A DNA stretch of 57,039 bases from Cryobacterium sp. Y50 (GTDB lineage: Bacteria > Actinomycetota > Actinomycetes > Actinomycetales > Microbacteriaceae), in contig NZ_PJJM01000075.1 in NCBI RefSeq assembly GCF_002929805.1, forward strand, positions 1-57,039, given 5' to 3'. A program made the position numbers and the translations under genes. This document shows, piece by piece, positions 14,889 to 24,163 of this stretch (its first letter is position 1; each line of letters starts with the position of its first letter). Under the pieces are notes generated by a model. The model worked only from the letters and a program-made list of their open reading frames with translations. It was not told the origin of the DNA and ran no database searches.

Positions 14889-16562
14889 GTGAGTGCATCG
14901 GGAAAGACACAACAAGCGCCCTCGAACGTGAGCGCGCGGCCACAACGTGAAATGTGGTCCGGGCGGAGAGTGTTCATTCTCGCCGCCATCGGGTCCGCCG
15001 TGGGACTAGGCAATATCTGGCGCTTCCCCTACGTTGCCTACGAAAACGGCGGCGGGGCGTTCATTATCCCGTACTTGGTCGCCCTGCTCACTGCCGGAAT
15101 ACCGCTGCTTTTCCTCGATTATGCCATCGGGCACCGATTCCGTGGGTCACCTCCGCTGGCAATGCGAAGACTGCATCCCAAAGCCGAAGCCATTGGCTGG
15201 TGGCAAGTAGGAATCTGTTTCGTCATTGCCGTGTACTACGCGGTGATCATTGCCTGGGCAGGCATGTACTTCATATTCTCCTTCACCACCGCTTGGGGCG
15301 AGGACGCTGCGGGTTTCTTTACCGGCGAGTTCCTCCAGGTCAGTGATCAGGTGAACCTGGGCTTCGACTTCGTGCCCTCCGTACTCATTCCACTGATTCT
15401 CGTGTGGGGCGTGGTTATCGCCATCCTGGCTTTGGGAGTACAAAAAGGAATTGCCCGCTCCTCCATCGTTTTTATGCCGTTGCTCTTGATCATGTTCCTC
15501 ATTCTGGTCGTCCAAGCGCTGTTCCTTGAGGGCGCCTGGACCGGACTGGACGCGTTCTTCACGCCGGACTGGACCCGGCTCGGTGACAGTTCTATCTGGG
15601 TTGCTGCCTATGGGCAGATCTTCTTCTCGCTGTCGGTGGCCTTCGGGATTATGATCACGTATGCCTCCTACCTGCGGCGAAAAACCGATCTGACCGGTTC
15701 TGGGTTCGTCGTCGGCTTCGCCAATTCCGGCTTCGAGTTGCTGGCCGGCATCGGGGTCTTCGCTGCCTTGGGATTCATGGCGGCATCGAGCGGGGTTGGT
15801 GTGGACGAAGTCGCTGTCAGCGGTATCGGTCTGGCATTCATTGCATTCCCGACGATCATTGCGCAGGCGCCGGCGGGTGTTCTGTTGGGAGTGCTGTTCT
15901 TCGGTTCGCTCGTGTTCGCCGGTCTAACGTCGCTGATCAGTATCGTCGAAGTTATCATTGCCGCCGTTCAGGACAAGTTAGGCTGGCGGCGGGTGAAGGC
16001 AGCGCTGATCGTCGGCATCCCTATTGCCCTGATATCGATCCTGCTATTTCCAACGACGACGGGCCTGAACCTGCTCGATGTGACCGATGCCTTTGTCAAT
16101 AGCTTCGGAATTGTAGCCGTTGCACTGGTGGCCGTGGTGGCGATGTCCGCTGGGTTCGGCGCACTTCCCCGGCTGCGCGAACACATCAATGCAACGTCCT
16201 CGGTTAAGCTGGGCCGCAGTTGGCAGATTTTCATCGGCGGTGTCACTCCGGTGGTCCTGGGTTACATCTTGATCGACACCCTCACCACCAGGATCAGCGA
16301 GGGCTACGGCGGTTTGCCGGACTGGTTTGTCGGCGTCTTCGGCTGGGGCATGGTGATTGCCTTGGTACTGATCGCCTACCTGCTCTCGAAGATTCCGTGG
16401 AGCCTTCGATCTGCCGCTTATGAGAAAAATATCCATGAACCGATCCTGGACGCCGAACTCGATGCGAATAAATCCGCCACGAATAAGACCAAGGGTGGCC
16501 AAACTGGCCTACCCGAAACCGCCGCATCAGGATCCGCAGCAGGGGAAGGGAAGAACCCATGA
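14889..16562 (+). CDS. metP: Neurotransmitter:sodium symporter-family transporter, MetP-type
   Basis: 557 residues from GTG 14889. After a 20-residue polar start comes the NSS signature helix 1 ([18 protein letters not shown], with the sodium-site glycines) and [17 protein letters not shown]. About twelve membrane helices follow, and the C-terminal 40 residues are hydrophilic. The family imports amino acids with sodium; the pairing with a MetS-like small subunit (ATGA overlap) points to the methionine/alanine importer MetPS known from Corynebacterium. It lies inside the tRNA-Arg island but is fully intact, unlike its neighbours. Confidence 0.88.
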   Translation: MSASGKTQQAPSNVSARPQREMWSGRRVFILAAIGSAVGLGNIWRFPYVAYENGGGAFIIPYLVALLTAGIPLLFLDYAIGHRFRGSPPLAMRRLHPKAEAIGWWQVGICFVIAVYYAVIIAWAGMYFIFSFTTAWGEDAAGFFTGEFLQVSDQVNLGFDFVPSVLIPLILVWGVVIAILALGVQKGIARSSIVFMPLLLIMFLILVVQALFLEGAWTGLDAFFTPDWTRLGDSSIWVAAYGQIFFSLSVAFGIMITYASYLRRKTDLTGSGFVVGFANSGFELLAGIGVFAALGFMAASSGVGVDEVAVSGIGLAFIAFPTIIAQAPAGVLLGVLFFGSLVFAGLTSLISIVEVIIAAVQDKLGWRRVKAALIVGIPIALISILLFPTTTGLNLLDVTDAFVNSFGIVAVALVAVVAMSAGFGALPRLREHINATSSVKLGRSWQIFIGGVTPVVLGYILIDTLTTRISEGYGGLPDWFVGVFGWGMVIALVLIAYLLSKIPWSLRSAAYEKNIHEPILDAELDANKSATNKTKGGQTGLPETAASGSAAGEGKNP

Positions 16563-16720
16563 GTACCTCCGCGATCGTCATGATGATCATCGCTCTGTTG
16601 GCCGTATGGGGAGGGCTGGGATTGGCCCTGCTCAATCTCAAGCGCAATCCAGAAGCCATCGACGACGAGGAAGCCGATGCCGTTTTGCACGACGGCGCAT
16701 CCGTGTCGCCACTACGATAA
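16559..16720 (+). CDS. metS: MetS-like small subunit of the NSS importer
   Basis: A 53-residue protein whose ATG overlaps the metP stop (ATGA, 16559-16562). One N-terminal membrane helix ([20 protein letters not shown]) is followed by LNLKRNPE and an acidic tail, the MaAIMP_sms pattern. It is needed for full transport by MetP in Corynebacterium. The overlap implies coupled translation. Confidence 0.85.
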   Translation: MSTSAIVMMIIALLAVWGGLGLALLNLKRNPEAIDDEEADAVLHDGASVSPLR

Positions 16721-17484
16721 ATTCGTGACCCGCAAAGTGACGTTGATTTGCCCGCGGCTGAGTCGGTTCACCAGATCGGCTGTTCGCGGATAGTTCTTCA
16801 GCACGCCCCGCTACCCGGAGCGGGCGACCTTTGTATGAGCTTGAGAAAGCGGGCTCGCGCGACGACGGCCGCGAGGAACAGATTTTCTGAAAGCGACGAA
16901 AAGTTGGTGCGCGGATCCCTAAGCCACCTGTTCGCAATGCCACAAATTTGCGTTGTTCGGTGGCCGGGAGGGCGGTTCGACTGCGGCGTGCTTTGTCCCT
17001 CCGCCACGACAGGTTCCTGCTGGTGAGGTCCCCGTCGCGGAAGATACCGTTGCTCGTGTAGAAGATCACGGCAGCATGATGGTCCCAACGGGTATTCCAC
17101 CGAACGAGAGTTCATCGGGGTATTCTGCGAAGACTTCAACCTTTGGGCGCAGTTTGCGCCGAGTTGAGATTCGTAGAGCAGGTAGATGTCGAGTTGAACG
17201 TAGTCGACCTCGATGTCGTCAAAGAGGTTTTGGGTAGCGGGACGGGTTGTTGACACCGTCGTGTCGGCACGCAGGTTGTGGTGGACGGCGCGACAGAAGC
17301 TGCGCCGGCGATATCACCGATGCTGGCCCAATCCCGTTGACCGTCCAGCGCGACATCGGCCAAAGTGCGCCACACTATCTCCACGGTCGTCATCGCATAC
17401 TCGTAAAAATACGGAAGGCAGTATCGGTATTTATATGGACGAAGACAGTGGGTCTTGGATTCTCGATGTTGGCGGGAGCACTGC
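16721..17484. other. Island debris with no intact gene
   Basis: On the minus strand a short frame from ATG 17396 reads TTVEIVWRTLADVALDGQRD followed by WASIGDIAGAA, which looks like the start of a winged-helix DNA-binding protein. The similarity ends after about 35 residues, and the sequence then moves through several frames (for example VEVFAEYPDELSFGGIPVGT around 17050-17130). It is probably one decayed minus-strand gene of unknown family. No stop-free frame covers it. Confidence 0.4.
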
Positions 17485-17506
17485 TCGAATCCCTTCGGGC
17501 GCACAG
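17485..17506 (+). repeat. attR core: second copy of the 22-bp tRNA-Arg repeat
   Basis: Exact copy of 13168-13189. The base before it differs (C here, T in the tRNA), so the match stops at the island border. Confidence 0.85.
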
Positions 17507-17510
17507 CTAA

Positions 17511-17543
17511 ACCCCGTTCAACACGTGTCGGAGGGGATTTTTT
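17511..17543 (+). terminator. Terminator-like hairpin after attR
   Basis: ACCCC (17511-17515) faces GGGG (17533-17536), with a self-complementary ACACGTGT in the loop, then six T. It is probably the original tRNA-Arg terminator displaced by island insertion. Confidence 0.5.
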
Positions 17544-17576
17544 GTGTCTTTTATCGGCGGGGATAGAATCGGCAGC

Positions 17577-19040
17577 ATGTCCCTGCCGCGCTTTCTGTTT
17601 GCCGACCAGCTCGGTCCCCACTACGACGACGGTGGGCCTATTGTGCTGGTCGAGGCGACTGCCGTGCTGGGGCGACGTACCTACCATCGGGCCAAAGCCC
17701 ATCTCATTCTCAGCGCGCTTCGCCACCGCGCGCGTGAGCTGGGCGACCGCGTCGAGTTTCTGCGAGCTGAGCACTACCGGGACGTGCTCAAGGGCCGTGA
17801 CCTCGAGGTGATCAACCCCACCTCATGGGGTGCACGCGCGCTGGTCACCGAACTGGGCGCATCCGTTCTGCCGAGTCGAGGCTTCGTGACGAGCGAACAG
17901 GACTTCGCCAATTGGGCCGATGGCCGGCCCGCATCCCGACTCGTGATGGAACAGTTCTACCGCCAGGTGCGCACGACCACCGGCATACTCATGCGTGGCC
18001 CTGAGCCGGAGGGCGGGCGTTTCAATTTCGATCACGACAATCGTCAGCCGCCCCCGAAACGTGCGGCCAGTCTCGGCCTGCCCGACCCGTGGGCCCCGGT
18101 CGAAGACGACATCGACGAGGAGGTGCGCCGAGACCTTGACCGCCTCGTCACCGAAGGCAGAGTGCACCTGATCGGAGCGGATGGCCCACGCCGATTTGCG
18201 GCCACCCGCGCGGAAGCGCTCGCGGCGCTGGATGATTTCATCGAAACGCGACTGCCGGACTTCGGGCACTTCGAGGATGCCTCGCTGATCGGGGACAGCA
18301 CGATGGCCCACTCGAGGTTGAGCGTTCCACTCAACCTCGGCCTTCTGCATCCGCAGGAAGTCATCGACGCGGTCGTCACGGCGTACCACTCCGGTCAGGT
18401 TCCGCTGCCGAGCGCCGAGGCCGTGGTACGCCAGGTCATGGGCTGGCGGGACTGGGTCTGGCACCTGTACTGGCACCTCGGCGAGAACTACATCGCGGAG
18501 AGCAACTTTCTCGGCGCCCATGAGCCGCTTCCGCCGGCGTTTCTGGAGTTGGACGGTGACGCCGTCGAAGCGCGGTGCCTGAGCCACGTGCTCGATGAGG
18601 TTTCCCGCACCGGGTATGCGCATCATATTCAGCGTCTCATGATTCTGGGCAACTGGTCATTGCAGCGGGGCTACGAGCCGTCAGCACTGTCGGATTGGTT
18701 CATCAATGCCTTCGTCGACGGAACACCGTGGGTCATGCCGGCCAATGTTGTCGGCATGTCGCAGCACGCCGACGGTGGCATTGTCGCGACGAAGCCCTAC
18801 GCCGCCGGTGGCGCCTACATCTCGAAGATGACCGATTTCTGCGGGAGCTGTCGATTCAATCCGAAAATTCGGCTGGGGCCGGAGGCCTGCCCGTTCACGG
18901 CCGGATATTGGGCATTCCTGGATCGAGTGGAGCCGCGCATCCGCGGTAATCACCGCATGGCCCAGCCGCTCGCCGGCCTGCGGCGTCTGGTGGACCGCGA
19001 CGAGGTTGTGGCTCAGGAGCGCACGCGCACGAACTGGTAG
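17577..19040 (+). CDS. Iron-sulfur (FeS-BCP type) cryptochrome/photolyase-related protein
   Basis: 487 residues from ATG 17577 (SLPRFLFADQLGPHY). It matches the PhrB-like, deoxyribodipyrimidine photolyase-related family: an N-terminal alpha/beta domain, then a helical FAD domain with RQVMGWRDWVWHLYWHLGEN and HHIQRLMILGNWSLQRG. Near the C-terminus come QHADGGIVATKPYAAGGAYI and the cysteines DFCGSCRFNP...EACPF that bind a 4Fe-4S cluster. Relatives repair (6-4) photoproducts with blue light. An upstream frame from 17544 exists, but the ATG at 17577 fits the family start better. It lies just outside the island. Confidence 0.92.
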   Translation: MSLPRFLFADQLGPHYDDGGPIVLVEATAVLGRRTYHRAKAHLILSALRHRARELGDRVEFLRAEHYRDVLKGRDLEVINPTSWGARALVTELGASVLPSRGFVTSEQDFANWADGRPASRLVMEQFYRQVRTTTGILMRGPEPEGGRFNFDHDNRQPPPKRAASLGLPDPWAPVEDDIDEEVRRDLDRLVTEGRVHLIGADGPRRFAATRAEALAALDDFIETRLPDFGHFEDASLIGDSTMAHSRLSVPLNLGLLHPQEVIDAVVTAYHSGQVPLPSAEAVVRQVMGWRDWVWHLYWHLGENYIAESNFLGAHEPLPPAFLELDGDAVEARCLSHVLDEVSRTGYAHHIQRLMILGNWSLQRGYEPSALSDWFINAFVDGTPWVMPANVVGMSQHADGGIVATKPYAAGGAYISKMTDFCGSCRFNPKIRLGPEACPFTAGYWAFLDRVEPRIRGNHRMAQPLAGLRRLVDRDEVVAQERTRTNW

Positions 19041-19043
19041 GGC

Positions 19044-19742
19044 CTATCCGGCGAAGGCGGTACTCGGCAGGTCGCGCTCGCCGGAGATGATCGCGTCGAC
19101 AATGCGTCGGGCGACATCCGCTGGCTGATAGCCGGTAGGTAGTGGCGGTGCCGAACCCTGGATTGGCCTGGTGGCCAGTCCCGTTTCGGTATGACCGGGT
19201 CGTGCATCGAGAAAGCGGATGCCGTCCCGTCGCATCTCCCGGCCTGCCGCTTGCGCGAATGCCGCGAGGGCTGCCTTCGAGGCCGAGTACGCCGCCATGT
19301 TCGCGGTCGGGCGCTCGCTCACAATTCCGCTGAGCGTGACAAAGAACGGATCACGATGCCCGCCGGACGATTCGGTCAGAGCGGGAAGGGCTGCCCGGAG
19401 CAGGCGCATCGGTGCCGTCGCGTTCACCGCCATCAGGGTATCTATTGTTTCGTCAGCGACATCCGCCAGGGGGCCGAACGCGACGACTCCGGCGGCGTTG
19501 ATGATTCCATCGAGGCGGCCGTGTGCTGCGATGGCGGCGGAAACGAGCTGTGCGGACGTGCTCGAATCGCTCAGATCGCCAGTGACCGTCGCTCCAAAGC
19601 TGCCGAGTTCGGCGAGACGCTCAACGCTGCGTCCATGCAGAGTGAGCAGAGCCCCCCCTTCGCTCAGAAGCTGGGCAATTTCGCGGCCCAAGCCACCGGT
19701 AGCGCCGACGATAAGAACGGATGAACCGGAGAGAGAAGTCAT
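19044..19742 (-). CDS. Short-chain dehydrogenase/reductase
   Basis: 232 residues with the SDR features in order: TGxxxGxG nucleotide loop as VGATGGLGRE (residues 12-21), NAAGV near 86, catalytic Ser in LSGIV near 138, and YSASKAALAAF (Tyr and Lys) near 150. It uses NAD(P)H; the substrate is unknown. It lies downstream of a MarR-type regulator on the same strand (265 bp apart) and convergent with the photolyase, only 3 bp from its stop. Confidence 0.93.
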   Translation of the reverse strand: MTSLSGSSVLIVGATGGLGREIAQLLSEGGALLTLHGRSVERLAELGSFGATVTGDLSDSSTSAQLVSAAIAAHGRLDGIINAAGVVAFGPLADVADETIDTLMAVNATAPMRLLRAALPALTESSGGHRDPFFVTLSGIVSERPTANMAAYSASKAALAAFAQAAGREMRRDGIRFLDARPGHTETGLATRPIQGSAPPLPTGYQPADVARRIVDAIISGERDLPSTAFAG

Positions 19743-19950
19743 GGCTCCAGAGTAAACGAGATGCTGAGTGCTTGCGCAAGATTAAGGTTTCCACCCCCAA
19801 GCTGGGATAGCCTCGACCAGCGTGAGCATTGCTCAACTGATTTGCGTTCTTCTTGTTCTGAGGGATCGGTTCGTGCTTGCGCCCGAGTTTCTCACCAGGC
19901 AATGTTCGGGCGCCCGGTGAGGAAGGCATTCCCGCGAGGGATTGCCTCGG

Positions 19951-19980
19951 TGGGACGAGGGGTAGGGCCCTCGTCCCACC
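19951..19980 (-). terminator. Hairpin downstream of the MarR gene
   Basis: GTGGGACGAGG (19951-19961) pairs perfectly with CCTCGTCCCAC (19970-19980). It lies 28 bp after the marR-type stop codon on the minus strand. The T tract is weak. Confidence 0.55.
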
Positions 19981-20007
19981 GCCCCACCTTTCGTTGGCCG
20001 GGGTGGA

Positions 20008-20478
20008 TCAGGCGTCGAGTGTTGGGACCTCGTCACGCTCGCCAGGACAGTCGACGCGCAGCTTGTCGCACAGCGCGGTGAGCTGCAGCAGCTCGGCCTG
20101 AGTCAGGGACTCGCCAATGCGCTCGGTGATCGCGCCCATGTGCAGAACGGCGACCCGTCGAAACAGGGCCAGGCCCGCCTCGGTGAGCTCGATGATCGCG
20201 CCGCGCCCGTCGCTCGGGTCGCTGTGCTTGTGCAGATACCCGCGCAAGACGAGCCGATCGACGAGGCGACTCACGCTCGGCTGAGTCAACAGCACATGCT
20301 GATTGAGATCACGCAAGCGGATGCATCGGTCAGGCTGCCGAGACAGGTTGAACATAACGTCATACTCATTGAGAGAAATCTCCTTCGAGGGGAAATTCGC
20401 TGCCAGATTGCGCATAATGGCAACCTGAGCCCGAAAGAGGGACTCCCATGCACCCACCGCGATCATTCGATCCACCAC
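20008..20478 (-). CDS. MarR-family transcriptional regulator
   Basis: The start is taken at GTG 20478, seven bases after AGGAG; an ATG at 20466 is the alternative. This gives 156 residues. Winged-helix layout: RLRDLNQHVLLTQPSVSRLV is the helix-turn-helix, DRLVLRGYLHKHSDPSDGR the wing with the usual DxRxxxxxLT pattern (GAIIELTEAG), and the end helices would dimerise. It probably controls the downstream SDR gene or itself; the ligand is unknown. An in-frame extension to 20610 is Cys/Pro rich and unlikely to be translated. Confidence 0.85.
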   Translation of the reverse strand: MVDRMIAVGAWESLFRAQVAIMRNLAANFPSKEISLNEYDVMFNLSRQPDRCIRLRDLNQHVLLTQPSVSRLVDRLVLRGYLHKHSDPSDGRGAIIELTEAGLALFRRVAVLHMGAITERIGESLTQAELLQLTALCDKLRVDCPGERDEVPTLDA

Positions 20479-20780
20479 CTTGCGGCTCCTAACCTCGTTC
20501 TCCAAGGATAGAGACTCGGCGGGGCAGACCGGGCCAGGGCAGGCAGCATCCGCTTTTCGAGAAACAAACGGATGCCGTGCATGAAACTCGCAGGTGATTT
20601 TCTGGCCCAAAGGTGGCGCCCGTTACCTATTCGTTATATGTTTTAGGTGCGTCAACCGTTTGCTGTGGCGGACGACGTGAAATGTGATTGCAGGACACTC
20701 TTGGTGCAAGGGAAGAGGGTCAGTCGTAGCCTCTGCGACTGGCCCTCAGTTCTTTTGACTGGCACCATGCGCCCGGCGGC
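20479..20780. other. Gap between two minus-strand regulators, with a strong hairpin
   Basis: GAGGGTCAGTCG (20715-20726) pairs with CGACTGGCCCTC (20736-20747) and a TTCTTTT run follows on the plus strand. On the minus strand it lies 34 bp after the winged-helix stop codon and could end that transcript. The AT-rich stretch at 20620-20660 probably holds the MarR gene promoter. Confidence 0.5.
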
Positions 20781-21482
20781 CTAGAACAGGTCGGGACTCG
20801 GCGTGGTCGACTGGCGGATGGCGACGTCCGCGTGGCGGTCGAAGCGGTAGCCGACACCGCGCACCGTGCGCACGATGTCTTCGTAGCGGCCGAGTTTGGA
20901 GCGCAGACGTCGAACGTGCACGTCGATGGTGCGCTCGTTCGGGGTGTCTTCCTCGTCGGCGGAATTCCACAGCGACGAAATGATTTCGGCCCGGTCAATG
21001 GTGCGGCCCTCACGCAGCACGAGGTACTGCAGCAGCTCGAACTCCTTGTAGGTCAGAGCTGCAGTCTCGTTGTCGAGAATGACGCGCTTGCGGGAGATGT
21101 CGACGATGACACCGCTGCGGGCCCGGTCAAGCTCTTCGGGCTCGGCGCGGTGTGCAGCGAGTGCGGCCGGATCCTGCAGGGCCAGGCGCACGACGTCAAC
21201 GTCGCGGCCGCCGGTGCCCTGCGGCGCCAAAGCGACAGCGGCGTAGGTCTCTGCCGAGGGGGCGATGTCGACGGCAAGGGCCTTGAGCGCCTCGACGATG
21301 CGGTTCAAGCTCGTGCCGGCCGCGGCCGCCTTGGCCTCATCGATGCCGACGTAGAGCACGAAGCCGCGAGCCTCGGTGCCGCTGGGTACGGCGCGAATGC
21401 GGGGGGCGGCCACCGGCGGGGCCAGGGACAGGTCGGGGCGGTTGAACGTGGGGCGAGTTGCGTGAATGTGTGCGAGAGACAT
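20781..21482 (-). CDS. OmpR/PhoB-type winged-helix transcriptional regulator without a standard receiver
   Basis: 233 residues. The C-terminal 100 are a Trans_reg_C domain (LTYKEFELLQYLVLREGRTI, DRAEIISSLW, NERTIDVHVRRLRSKLG, VRTVRGVGYRF). The N-terminal 120 residues do not show the DD...D...K receiver pattern, so control is probably not by phosphorylation. No kinase gene is adjacent. A 34-codon leader frame lies upstream on the same strand. Confidence 0.9.
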   Translation of the reverse strand: MSLAHIHATRPTFNRPDLSLAPPVAAPRIRAVPSGTEARGFVLYVGIDEAKAAAAGTSLNRIVEALKALAVDIAPSAETYAAVALAPQGTGGRDVDVVRLALQDPAALAAHRAEPEELDRARSGVIVDISRKRVILDNETAALTYKEFELLQYLVLREGRTIDRAEIISSLWNSADEEDTPNERTIDVHVRRLRSKLGRYEDIVRTVRGVGYRFDRHADVAIRQSTTPSPDLF

Positions 21483-21974
21483 GGGTAAGGTCCTTGACTG
21501 TTCGATCGACGGGAGCCCGACGGATGCGCAAAAGTGCTTGATCCGGTCGGCGCTCGAGGTGTGGCCCGTGGGGCCGCGAGAGCGAATGCTTAGAAAGCAT
21601 CCGGGGCGTCAGCCTGACCTGTTAGGCAGGGGACGCGAGGAGGAAAGTCTCGGTTAGCGGTGCATTCGGCAACAGCGGATGGCGGGGGTGCCGGCCATCA
21701 TCATGGCGGCAGTCCCGGGGGCCTCGAGGGAGGTCAGGGGGCGTGCGCTGATTGTCATAACTGTGAGTAAAGCGGAATGTGACGCCGCGTGTCAATTTGA
21801 CGACGTGGCAAGTCGCCGAATGACGTGCAACACGTTCGCAGTGTGCTGCTCGTTTAGGCGATTCCGTGCAAAATCACGTCTTCATAAAATATTTCATGAT
21901 GAAACGTGGATTGATCAAAGATTATTGATGTGATTTCGGCTTAGTGTGTCGTCGGTCGCAGGACCTGCATGAAA
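21483..21974. other. 492-bp gap: long 5' region of the winged-helix gene and upp 3' side
   Basis: It includes a possible leader peptide (21654-21758, minus) and a hairpin ATGCTT-AGA-AAGCAT at 21586-21600. AT-rich sequence at 21770-21940 probably holds the promoter. No other gene is seen. Confidence 0.4.
21654..21758 (-). CDS. Possible leader peptide upstream of the winged-helix regulator
   Basis: ATG 21758 to TAA 21654 gives 34 residues containing AAMMMAGTP and ending CCRMHR. A stem-loop at 21586-21600 follows, before the regulator start. Actinobacteria use short Cys-containing leader peptides ahead of some genes. Here the support is only position and composition. Confidence 0.25.
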   Translation of the reverse strand: MTISARPLTSLEAPGTAAMMMAGTPAIRCCRMHR

Positions 21975-22607
21975 TCAGACCAGGCCGTACAAGCGGTCGC
22001 CCGCGTCGCCGAGGCCTGGCACGATGTAACCCAACTCGTTTAGCTTCTCGTCAACAGCACCCAGCACAATGGTCACTTCGCGGCCGGCCAGGGCTTTCTC
22101 GACGGCCGCGAGGCCTTCGGGGGCAGCCAGGATGCAGATCGCCGTCACGTCGACCGCGCCGCGGTCGAATAAAAAGTTGATGGCGGCGATGAGGGAGCCG
22201 CCGGTGGCGAGCATCGGGTCGAGCACGAAACACTGTCGATCCGACAGGTCGTCGGGCAGACGCTCGGCGTATGTCGTCGGCTGCAGGGTCTCCTCGTTGC
22301 GGGCCATTCCGAGAAAACCGACCTCGGCGGTCGGCAGCAGCTTGACCATACCCTCTAGCATGCCCAGGCCGGCACGCAGAATCGGCACCACGAGCGGCTT
22401 CGGGTCGCTGATCCGCACTCCCTGCGCGGCCGACACGGGGGTCTGCACGGTGACGGCTTCAACCCGCACGCCGCGCGTACCTTCATAGGCGAGCAGCGTC
22501 ATGAGCTCTTCGACCAGCGATCGAAACAGCGGTGACGGGGTGTTCTTATCGCGGAGCACGGTGAGCTTGTGCGTGATGAGCGGGTGGTCGGCAACGTGGA
22601 CTCGCAT
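21975..22607 (-). CDS. upp: Uracil phosphoribosyltransferase
   Basis: 210 residues, the usual Upp length. It makes UMP from uracil and PRPP in pyrimidine salvage. The PRPP loop [10 protein letters not shown] is at residues 130-139, [13 protein letters not shown] near 75-87, and the uracil-binding end [15 protein letters not shown] near the C-terminus. It is divergent from tadA across 44 bp. Confidence 0.97.
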   Translation of the reverse strand: MRVHVADHPLITHKLTVLRDKNTPSPLFRSLVEELMTLLAYEGTRGVRVEAVTVQTPVSAAQGVRISDPKPLVVPILRAGLGMLEGMVKLLPTAEVGFLGMARNEETLQPTTYAERLPDDLSDRQCFVLDPMLATGGSLIAAINFLFDRGAVDVTAICILAAPEGLAAVEKALAGREVTIVLGAVDEKLNELGYIVPGLGDAGDRLYGLV

Positions 22608-22651
22608 AGGCTCGATTCTACTAGAGACGAACCGACGCGATGAGGTGAGAC

Positions 22652-23128
22652 ATGGGTGGACGAGACCAGCACGATGAGTGGATGCTGCTGGCCCTGACCG
22701 AGGCCCGCGCCGCCCTGATCGGGGGCGACGTGCCGGTCGGTGCCATCATCGTCGACAGTGCGGGCCAGGTGATCGGCCGTGGCCGCAACGAGCGCGAACT
22801 GCACCAGGACCCCACCCTGCACGCCGAGCTCGTCGCCATTCGCCAGGCCGCCGCGCACTCCGGCGACTGGCACCTGACCGGCTGCACCCTGATCGTCACG
22901 CTTGAGCCCTGCGTCATGTGTGCCGGCGCCATCCTCGCCGCCAGGATGCCCACCGTCGTCTTCGGCGCCTGGGATGAAAAGGCGGGAGCGGCTGGGTCGG
23001 TCTACGACGTGCTGCGCGACCGCCGACTCAACCACCGGGTCGAGGTCTTCGCGGGCGTCAAAGCGGTCGAGTGCGGTATCATTTTGCGGGAATTCTTCGA
23101 AGATCCCGCGCGCAGAAGTCGGCGCTGA
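22652..23128 (+). CDS. tadA: tRNA-specific adenosine deaminase
   Basis: 158 residues. It deaminates A34 to inosine in tRNA-Arg(ACG), the tRNA encoded at 13114. Zinc ligands are visible: HAE (H57, catalytic E59) and PCVMC (C87, C90). VPVGAIIVD and ALEP-like TLEPC fit the family. The cognate tRNA in the same window is consistent with function. It ends 4 bp before the convergent CDF gene. Confidence 0.95.
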   Translation: MGGRDQHDEWMLLALTEARAALIGGDVPVGAIIVDSAGQVIGRGRNERELHQDPTLHAELVAIRQAAAHSGDWHLTGCTLIVTLEPCVMCAGAILAARMPTVVFGAWDEKAGAAGSVYDVLRDRRLNHRVEVFAGVKAVECGIILREFFEDPARRSRR

Positions 23129-23131
23129 GCC

Positions 23132-24094
23132 CTATTCGAGTCCCTTGATCACGAAGCTGTCGGTCGTTGGGTTGGCCAGGTTCGGGTCGAAGTAGATATC
23201 CGGCTCGAGATAGATAGTGCGGGCCAACGGAACAGCGGCTCGAATGCGGGTCTCCACGGCATTGATATCCGCGGCGACGTCGGTAAGGCGGTGGTCGCCG
23301 TCAAAGGCGACCTTGGCACCGAGCAGAATCTCGTCCGGGCCGAGGTAGAGGGTCTTGAGGTGAATAATGCGCTTGATCTCCGGGCCGTCGAGAATGGCCG
23401 CCTTGATTGCATCGAGGTCTTTCGTGTTGGCCCCTTCACCGACCAGCAGGCTCCTGGTCTCAATGCCGAGAATGATCGCGACCGCCACGAGTAGCGCGCC
23501 AATGGCGAGCGTGCCGATCGCATCCCAGATCGGCTCGTCGGTGATGATGGTCAGGCCGACACCTACGAACGCGAATGCCAGGCCGGTGAGAGCTGCCACG
23601 TCTTCGAGCAGCACGACCGGCAGCTCGGGCGCCTTCGCGTGCCGCACGAACTGCGCCCAGCTCTGTTTCGCTCGCACAGGATTCGATTCCCGAATCGCGG
23701 TGCGCAGCGAAAAGCTCTCGAGGACCATGGCGATAGCGAGCACCAGAATCGGCAGCCAGGCATTTTCAAGCGGATGCGGGTTCTGCAGCTTGTTGAAACC
23801 CTCATAGAGCGAGAACACACCGCCGATCGAGAACAAGATAATCGACACCACGAAGGCGTAGACGTATCGTTCGCGCCCATAGCCGAACGGATGCTCCAGG
23901 TCGGCCCGCTTCTTCGCCTTGTGGCCACCGAGCAGCAGGAGCAGCTGGTTGCCGGCATCCGCTACCGAGTGCACCGCCTCCGCCAGCATTGAGGAGGAGC
24001 CGGAAAAGGCCCAGGCCACGAACTTGGTGATGGCAACGCCCAGATTAATCGCGAAGGCCGCCACAATTGCCTTGTTTCCGTCCGACGGGCTCAT
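23132..24094 (-). CDS. Cation diffusion facilitator transporter
   Basis: 320 residues with six membrane helices. The family signature SSSMLAEAVHSVADAGNQLL is at about 33-52, with the metal-site D residues in HSxxD form, followed by HPFGYGRERYVYAF. The C-terminal cytosolic domain is ferredoxin-like. The family exports zinc, iron, cobalt or manganese in exchange for protons; the metal cannot be assigned. Neighbours give no hint. Confidence 0.92.
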   Translation of the reverse strand: MSPSDGNKAIVAAFAINLGVAITKFVAWAFSGSSSMLAEAVHSVADAGNQLLLLLGGHKAKKRADLEHPFGYGRERYVYAFVVSIILFSIGGVFSLYEGFNKLQNPHPLENAWLPILVLAIAMVLESFSLRTAIRESNPVRAKQSWAQFVRHAKAPELPVVLLEDVAALTGLAFAFVGVGLTIITDEPIWDAIGTLAIGALLVAVAIILGIETRSLLVGEGANTKDLDAIKAAILDGPEIKRIIHLKTLYLGPDEILLGAKVAFDGDHRLTDVAADINAVETRIRAAVPLARTIYLEPDIYFDPNLANPTTDSFVIKGLE

Positions 24095-24163
24095 GGAATC
24101 ATCTTAGAACTGCTCGGGGAGACCGTTTTGGGTGGCTGACTGGCGAAAAAGTAGACTGCTGGG

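Larger units (their letters stand above)
13168..17506. mobile_element. Decayed genomic island integrated at tRNA-Arg
   Basis: A 22-bp exact direct repeat, the 3' end of the tRNA-Arg plus three bases, lies at 13168-13189 and 17485-17506. These are the expected attL and attR of a tyrosine-recombinase element. Just inside attL is a broken integrase gene on the minus strand, then a broken SIR2-like gene, then an intact MetP/MetS importer, then unrecognised debris. Both borders are followed by a terminator-like hairpin. The original element was probably longer, and the present 4.3 kb is what remains. Confidence 0.8.
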
